In this document: positions 15,801-19,374 of the stretch, piece by piece | Layout of the letters: the number at the start of each line of letters is the position of its first letter | Position numbering within the stretch: the first letter of the stretch is position 1 | Origin: an uncultured Porphyromonadaceae bacterium | Lineage (GTDB): Bacteria; Bacteroidota; Bacteroidia; Bacteroidales; Muribaculaceae | Reading direction: 5' to 3' | NCBI GenBank assembly: GCA_947166165.1 | Contig: CAMVDK010000017.1 | Location: forward strand, 1-19,374 | Length of the DNA: 19,374 bases | Notes under the pieces: generated by a model | What the model was told of the DNA's origin: nothing | Databases searched by the model: none | What the model saw: only the letters and a program-made list of their open reading frames with translations | Program-made: the position numbers and the translations under genes

Positions 15801-15966
15801 CGAAGTCGGTGGCTGTGGTCTGCCCCGTTCCTTCGAGTGTCACGGTCACGCCAGGCAGCGGGGTGCCGTCGGTGTCGTCGACCACCGTGCCCTGAATTTT
15901 TATTGTCTGTGCCGTCAGCGCAAGCGGCAGCCAGCACAGCAATAAAGCAGCAAGTTTGAGTTTCAT
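12838..15966 (-). CDS. SusC/RagA family TonB-dependent outer-membrane transporter
   Basis: 1042 residues, normal length. Signal peptide 1-20 (ending ALTAQ). Residues about 22-98 are the carboxypeptidase-regulatory-like domain (IQGTVVDDTDGTPLPGVTV). The SusC-specific LNELVVVGYGTMRKSDLTGSV follows at about 100-120, then the plug domain (LQGRAAGVTV, VRIRGIGTVN, DPVYVVDGV, GSRGANGVVLVTTKKG to 226). The remainder is a beta-barrel ending in the aromatic terminal residues LNLSF. With SusD it forms the surface complex that imports oligosaccharides using TonB energy. A consensus promoter lies about 60 bp upstream. No ECF sigma/anti-sigma pair or hybrid two-component regulator is adjacent in the window, so its specific control is not visible. 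Confidence 0.97.
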   Translation of the reverse strand: MKLKLAALLLCWLPLALTAQTIKIQGTVVDDTDGTPLPGVTVTLEGTGQTTATDFDGQYVIQADRKGALVFSFIGMTTERRSFAASSTINVRMTEDTQLLNELVVVGYGTMRKSDLTGSVASIGADKLKKTPAANLDQALQGRAAGVTVNANSGQPGAGAQVRIRGIGTVNNADPVYVVDGVICNDINFLSPADIASTEILKAASATAIYGSRGANGVVLVTTKKGDTGQSHISFDMYVGLQNRWKKLDLMDRDEFVSTYLALNGRTAEVNRFNDKGFNEWLQQYKLGSDQHFAVAKTERYPDGLDYSAISTDWQDEVFATNAVIQNYHLSIDGGTDKANYSFSGSWFDQDGIIRSSDFRRLTLRANTSFQVKPWFKIGENLSYVYSWGRSTSADEANADSNLLSQAISMAPWDPTHYPAGAINNKGVDMSGRIAAPSNNKNVYSPMSSINVSSPRNVYSRWIGDIYAEITPWEWLTYRADVSYDDVTYNHRLFKEKYEVSAYDQSDKNYLERSLAHYTTLVWENTLTFKKQLAADHYLNAMVGQTTEEFNWYQISGSGNSINNPVPRNWFLGQTTETNPAGDSVDRTRRMSWLGRVHYTFKDRYMATFNFRADGSNKFPENTWGYFPSLALAWRMSEEPWLKNVGWLDNLKLRAGWGRIGNDKIGNNAFVTTIFNTGPTFVGYSLGGDADTPGATVLIYPNQGGLWEKTETWNLGVDASVLRGRLTATVELFQRDTKDMIVSKMMPAQMGQRYNPQINAATVRNRGLEITLGHQNTLGDFHYAIDGNLSMIQNKLTHLNGGTPFWVDGVRYSDEGLGLFTFWGYEYQGVFNTQEEADAHWHGYADAGEANPFHAGDAIYTDLDGDGRLTDDGDRKALGNPFPWLSYGLNLSADWRGFDLSLFFQGVAGNEIYNMMRVRTEYNGTSSQLSTAMRDVWTQAKADEGIFGSIPNPNGNSYNRSTSSRFVEKGDYLRLKNVQLGYTLPNSLAHKLGMSKCRLYVSASNLLTFTGYKGYDPEVAGGVDWGNYPQSRTYMFGLNLSF

Positions 15967-16023
15967 TCTTTGAATATATTTTTTGTTGATATTTCAAGTT
16001 GACGAAATGAACCATTTCGACTG

Positions 16024-16055
16024 CAAAATTAAGCAAACTCCCAGCAACAACCAAA
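16024..16055 (-). promoter_or_regulatory. Promoter for SusC/SusD
   Basis: On the minus strand, TTTG (16052-16055), exactly 20 bp, then TAATTTTG (16024-16031). The -7 element continues as TAATTTTGCAGT, the same twelve bases as at the ABC operon promoter. Predicted start near 16018, leader about 50 nt. Confidence 0.78.
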
Positions 16056-16150
16056 AGATTTCAACTAAAATAATTGAAATAGGTGGGGGCGTTTTGCATT
16101 TCAACAGAGCATTATTCTCACCGAACGATGCGTGAAACCCCGACCACCCC

Positions 16151-16193
16151 GCCAAGCGGATCAAAAACCTCCGACCCTTTTGACCCGCTTGGC
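16151..16193. repeat. 16-bp hairpin upstream of the SusC promoter
   Basis: GCCAAGCGG-a-TCAAAA (16151-16166) pairs with TTTTGA-c-CCGCTTGGC (16178-16193): 15 of 16 positions complementary, 11-nt loop. It lies about 95 bp upstream of the SusC -33 element and downstream of cysS. It could be an operator, a transcript end for cysS, or a REP-like element. Confidence 0.8.
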
Positions 16194-16211
16194 TGAGTGA
16201 GCATAATGAAT

Positions 16212-16243
16212 CACGCCGCGCTTCTGATTTGAAACGCGGCGTG
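16212..16243 (-). terminator. Hairpin after cysS, possible terminator
   Basis: CACGCCGCG (16212-16220) and CGCGGCGTG (16235-16243) are perfect reverse complements with a 14-nt loop. The hairpin begins 30 bp beyond the cysS stop on the transcribed strand. No T tract follows, so termination is probable from position rather than shown. Confidence 0.5.
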
Positions 16244-16273
16244 TTGTTGACGATGCACGATGTGTGATGGCGG

Positions 16274-17755
16274 TCACTTGACGCGCCACTCGACGCCGTC
16301 TTTGGTGTCCTTGACGTCGAATCCGGCCTCGGCGAGGCGGTCGCGAATCAGGTCGCTGGTGGCCCAGTCCTTGGCGGCTTTGGCGTTGCGGCGCACCTCA
16401 AGGAGCAGGTCGACGGCCTTCTGGTAGGGCGTGAGGTCGACTCCGGCGGCATCGCCGCTGGCGTTGTCGCGCAGGCCGAGCACCTCGAAGGCGAAGGTGT
16501 GCATGAGCTGCCGCAGGGCGTCGATGTCGGCTTGGCTGAGGGCGATGGCCCCGTCGTTGGCCTGGTTGATGACGCGGCAGGCGTCGAACAGCGTGGCGAT
16601 GACCATGGGCGTGTTCAGGTCGTCGTCCATGGCCTCGGTGCAGCGCGCGGCATAGTCGTCGAGGGTGATGGTCGACTTGTCGGCGGCCTTGAGTGTCTGC
16701 AGTCGGTGCCAGCCGTCCATCAGGCGGTCGTAGGCCTTCTCGGCGGCCTGCAGGGCCTCGTTGGAGAAGTCGACCGTGCCACGGTAGTGGGCCTGGAGGA
16801 TGAAGAAGCGGATGGTCATCGGGCTGTAGGCCTGGTCGAGCTTGGGGTGGTCGCCGGTAAAGAATTGCTCCAGCGTGATGAAGTTGCCCAGCGACTTGCC
16901 CATCTTCTGGCCGTTGATGGTGATCATGTTGTTGTGCATCCAGTAGCGGCAGGGGGCGTGGCCGGTGGAGGCCACACACTGTGCTATCTCGCTCTCGTGG
17001 TGCGGGAAGACGAGGTCCATGCCACCGCCATGAATATCGAACGGGGAACCCAAATACTTGGCACCCATAGCGGTGCACTCGGCATGCCAGCCGGGGAAAC
17101 CATCGCTCCAGGGCGAAGGCCACCGCATGATGTGCTCGGGCGAGGCCTTCTTCCAAAGGGCGAAGTCGCCGGGGAAGCGCTTCTCGTCCTGCCCGTCTAG
17201 CTCGCGGGTGGTAGCTAGCATCTCGTCGATCACACGGCCACTCAGCTGTCCGTATTTGTGAGTATTTTCCTGATATTTACGCACATCGAAATAGACGCTT
17301 CCGTTCGAGACGTAGGCCAGGCCAGCGTCGAGAATACTCTGCACGAGGGCAATCTGCTCCATGATGTGGCCGCTGGCGTGGGGCTCGATGCTGGGGGGCA
17401 ACACGTTGAGCCGCTCCATGGCGGCATGGTAGCGGTTGGTGTAGTACTGTGCCACCTCCATCGGCTCCAGCTGCTCGAGGCGTGCTTTCTTGGCTATCTT
17501 GTCCTCGCCCTCGTCGGCATCGTGCTCCAGGTGGCCCACATCGGTGATGTTGCGCACATACCTGACTTTGTATCCAAGATGCTGAAGGTAGCGGTATACC
17601 ACATCGAAAGTGATGGCAGGGCGTGCATGCCCCAAATGACCGTCGCCATAAACGGTCGGACCACAGACATACATGCCTACCCTCCCCTCGGTCAAGGGGC
17701 GAAACAGCTCTTTCTGTCTGCTTAACGTATTGTATATCAACAACTGTTGTTCCAT
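16274..17755 (-). CDS. cysS: Cysteinyl-tRNA synthetase
   Basis: 493 residues, class I aminoacyl-tRNA synthetase that charges tRNA-Cys in the cytoplasm. Visible motifs: MYVCGPTVYGDGHLGHARP with the HIGH-type HLGH at 40-43, and KMGKS at 284-288 (KMSKS class). The zinc ligands are all present with normal spacing: Cys31, Cys227 in WHAEC, and His252 and Glu256 in PHHESE. The C-terminal DALR-type helical domain and anticodon-binding end (IRDRLAEAGFDVKDT) are complete. The ATG at 17755 is chosen because the upstream in-frame ATG at 17797 lies beyond the predicted -7 element (17776-17783), and because family proteins start near LLIYNTLSR. It is divergent from the S46 peptidase gene; no operon partner. 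Confidence 0.97.
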   Translation of the reverse strand: MEQQLLIYNTLSRQKELFRPLTEGRVGMYVCGPTVYGDGHLGHARPAITFDVVYRYLQHLGYKVRYVRNITDVGHLEHDADEGEDKIAKKARLEQLEPMEVAQYYTNRYHAAMERLNVLPPSIEPHASGHIMEQIALVQSILDAGLAYVSNGSVYFDVRKYQENTHKYGQLSGRVIDEMLATTRELDGQDEKRFPGDFALWKKASPEHIMRWPSPWSDGFPGWHAECTAMGAKYLGSPFDIHGGGMDLVFPHHESEIAQCVASTGHAPCRYWMHNNMITINGQKMGKSLGNFITLEQFFTGDHPKLDQAYSPMTIRFFILQAHYRGTVDFSNEALQAAEKAYDRLMDGWHRLQTLKAADKSTITLDDYAARCTEAMDDDLNTPMVIATLFDACRVINQANDGAIALSQADIDALRQLMHTFAFEVLGLRDNASGDAAGVDLTPYQKAVDLLLEVRRNAKAAKDWATSDLIRDRLAEAGFDVKDTKDGVEWRVK

Positions 17756-17775
17756 ATTAAAAAAATTATGAATTG

Positions 17776-17808
17776 CAAAAATACGAAAAAATAACAAATC
17801 GGAAGCAA
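17776..17808 (-). promoter_or_regulatory. Probable cysS promoter
   Basis: Minus-strand TATTTTTG (17776-17783) fits TAnnTTTG, followed by CA as in the other promoters here. The upstream element is weak (TTG at 17806-17808, spacing 22). Predicted start near 17771, leader about 15 nt. Confidence 0.5.
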
Positions 17809-17879
17809 TTATCTACTCCTCTTTTCCACGAAGAAGTGTTTTTAAACCAGCCTAGAAGTCCGATAAAACCGCAACTTTC

Positions 17880-17956
17880 ACGTATCACAACCGTACTTCC
17901 TCCGTACATGCACCGTAGATGAACCGTGAATGAACCGTGAATGCAACGTAAAAAAA
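17880..17956. repeat. Seven units of an 11-bp-period degenerate repeat
   Basis: Units begin at 17880, 17891, 17902, 17913, 17924, 17935 and 17946: acgtatcacaa, ccgtacttcct, ccgtacatgca, ccgtagatgaa, ccgtgaatgaa, ccgtgaatgca, acgtaaaaaaa. CGT recurs every 11 bp without exception; the middle units share CCGTnnATGnA. It lies in the 339-bp spacer between cysS and the S46 peptidase gene, about 110 bp upstream of the peptidase -7 element. The rest of the spacer (17799-17879, 17957-18040) shows nothing recognisable. Confidence 0.88.
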
Positions 17957-18043
17957 GGTCAAAATCGCGCCGAACCTACAAGAGAGGAACGTGGCACATG
18001 CACCGCAACAGCAGCTCAACGACATGCAAAGGGGCTAAAAAAG

Positions 18044-18075
18044 TTTATCCATTTTAAAAAAAAATTGTATCTTTG
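18044..18075 (+). promoter_or_regulatory. Promoter for the S46 peptidase gene
   Basis: TATCTTTG (18068-18075) is an exact TAnnTTTG element followed by CA. A partial -33 element (GTTTA, with TTTA at 18044-18047) lies 20 bp upstream. Predicted start near 18081, about 14 nt before the ATG at 18095. Confidence 0.65.
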
Positions 18076-18094
18076 CACTCTAAATACTTTATAC

Positions 18095-19374
18095 ATGATG
18101 AGGAAACTAATTGCAACACTTATAGTTGTGATGCTTGTGCCAACGGTGGTACGAGCAGATGAGGGCATGTGGATACCCATGTTGCTGCAGCGTAATGAAG
18201 CCGCCATGCAACGTGCAGGCATGCACATCACTGCGCAAGACATCTACGACATCAACAATGCGTCGCTCAAAGATGCCGTGCTCCTGTTTGGAGGCGGCTG
18301 CACAGGCGAATTTGTCAGTCAGGAAGGCCTAGTCCTCACCAACCACCACTGCGGCTACAGCTACATCGTGCGTCACTCGACCGTAGAACACGACTACCTG
18401 ACCCACGGCTTTTGGGCTATGAATCGGCAAGAGGAACTGGCCTGCCCGGGATTGACTGTAACCAGGCTGGTGCGCATGGAAGACGTCACCCGGCAAGTGT
18501 TGGAAGGTGTCACCGACGAGACTTCGGAGGCCGACCGTGAGAAGATAGTGGAGCGCAACATGACCAAAGTCAGACTGCAAGCACCCACTACGCCGCCGTC
18601 ATCAAACCGTTCTACGACGGTAATCAGTACTCCCTCTACGTAAACGAGGTGCTCACCGACGTGCGACTGGTAGGTGCACCCCCAAGCAACATTGGCAAAT
18701 TCGGTGGCGACACCGACAACTGGATGTGGCCCCGTCATACAGGCGACTTCTCCATGTTTCGCGTCTACGTGGGTCGCGATGGCAAGCCTGCCGACTACAG
18801 CATCGACAACGTCCCTTACCAGCCCATAAAACACCTAGAGATTAGCATGAAAGGGGTACAGGAAGGGGACTTCACATTCGTGTTTGGATACCCTGGCACC
18901 ACCCGACGCTACGTAACCCACGACTACGTAGACATGGCAGCCAACCAAGAGAATCCTGTCCGTATTGCACTGCGCGACATACGGCTCGACCACTACAACG
19001 ATGCCATGGCCAAGAGTCCTGCCCAAAGACTGAAGTACGCATCGCGAGTGGCAAGCATTGCCAATGGGTGGAAAAAATGGCAGGGAGAAACCCTAGGCAT
19101 CGAGCGCTTGCACGGTGTAGAACAGAAGATGGAGCAGGAAGCACAGTTCCGGATCTGGGCTGCCGACAAACCACAGTATCGCGACGTGCTGGACAGCCTC
19201 GAGGCCAACTATGCACAACTGCGCGAAGTGGAGCTGGAGTGGACATACTTCAACGAGGCTGTGATGGCCAGCGACTTCATGAACCGTGCCTACCGCCTCT
19301 TCCGCATACAACGCAACGCCGACACAACACTGGTGGCAAGCATGCGGATCGATAGTGAAAGATACTTCGAGGAC
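18095..19374 (+). pseudogene. S46 family dipeptidyl-peptidase (DPP7/DPP11 type), frameshifted and cut by the window end
   Basis: The ATG at 18095 starts a signal peptide (MMRKLIATLIVVMLVPTVVRA) followed by the family opening DEGMW. Then come SLKDAVLLFGGGCTGE, LTNHHCGY with the catalytic His85 (same number as in DPP11), and HSTVEHDYLTHGFWA. After about residue 163 (near 18581-18583) the frame ends early at 18643, while the continuation is intact one base back in the other frame: THYAAVIKPFYDGNQYSLYV, GAPPSNIGKFGGDTDNWMWP, RHTGDFSMFRVYV with the probable catalytic Asp at 18745-18747, and VFGYPGTT, open to the end of the window. The catalytic Ser and the substrate-deciding residue lie beyond the edge. 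The enzyme normally removes dipeptides from peptides in the periplasm. One lost base explains everything, so a recent mutation or a sequencing error are both possible. The upstream ATG at 17930 is not used because it precedes the promoter. Confidence 0.85.

Noticed and set aside
12997..15945. A 982-codon open frame on the plus strand, opposite SusC
   Set aside because: It is antisense to an unmistakable SusC gene; its composition (runs of V, A, G, H) is that of a shadow frame created by GC-rich codon bias, and it has no domain-like pattern.
17756..17797. 14-residue extension of CysS from an ATG at 17797
   Set aside because: The likely -7 element lies inside the extension, and family proteins begin at about the MEQQLLIYNT position.
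17880..17956. CRISPR-like array
   Set aside because: The units are 11 bp with no unique spacers and no cas genes nearby; it is a simple degenerate tandem repeat.
17930..18094. N-terminal extension of the S46 gene from an ATG at 17930
   Set aside because: The extension is polar, precedes a proper signal peptide, overlaps the 11-bp repeat array, and starts upstream of the TATCTTTG promoter.
1..19374. tRNA, rRNA, transposase genes or insertion-sequence ends
   Set aside because: None was recognised on either strand by reading; a covariance search was not possible here.

Overview
The window looks like chromosomal DNA from a member of the Bacteroidales. The evidence is a SusC/SusD pair, a BspA-type leucine-rich-repeat protein, an S46 dipeptidyl-peptidase, a bacterial GH3-type acyl-adenylate amido synthetase, and several promoters of the form TTTG - about 20 bp - TAnnTTTG with no clear Shine-Dalgarno sequences. 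The GC-rich coding regions, AT-rich spacers and C-terminal dockerin-like tails would fit a gut Muribaculaceae or Prevotellaceae genome, but the family cannot be settled from this sequence.

Layout. Everything from 1 to 17755 is on the minus strand; only the last gene is on the plus strand. Reading leftward from the right: (a) 18095-19374 (+), an S46 peptidase broken by a single frameshift and cut by the window end; (b) 16274-17755, cysS, divergent from (a), with a 339-bp spacer that holds an 11-bp-period repeat array; (c) 12838-15966 SusC and 11124-12752 SusD, separated by an 85-bp spacer carrying seven evenly spaced CTAG tetramers; (d) a relic of a dockerin protein at 10924-11061; (e) 9309-10862, an AAA-ATPase/PD-(D/E)XK protein with its own promoter; (f) 7476-9095, a three-domain, probably carbohydrate-binding secreted protein with a dockerin tail; (g) 5947-7407, a GH128-like beta-1,3-glucanase with a CBM-like domain and a dockerin tail; (h) 5533-5946, a 414-bp intergenic region with a symmetrical divergent promoter pair and a candidate plus-strand small RNA of about 200 nt ending in a strong terminator; (i) an apparent operon of ABC ATPase, ABC permease, BspA-LRR protein with dockerin, GH3-type acyl amido synthetase and the N-terminus of a family 3 glycoside hydrolase that leaves the window at position 1.

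How the genes may work together. SusC, SusD, the dockerin-tailed binding protein and the GH128-like enzyme read as a polysaccharide utilisation locus, most simply for beta-1,3-glucan: capture and cleavage at the surface, then TonB-dependent import. The family 3 glycosidase at the left edge could finish the oligosaccharides, although it belongs to another transcription unit. Three intact proteins and one relic end in the same kind of dockerin tail, which is unusual and implies a shared anchoring or assembly mechanism whose cohesin-like partner is not in this window.

The most novel-looking signals are in the spacers: the candidate structured RNA with its mirror-image promoter, and three degenerate short-period arrays (about 9, 10 and 11 bp, seven recognisable units each) next to the SusC/SusD, RNA and peptidase genes.
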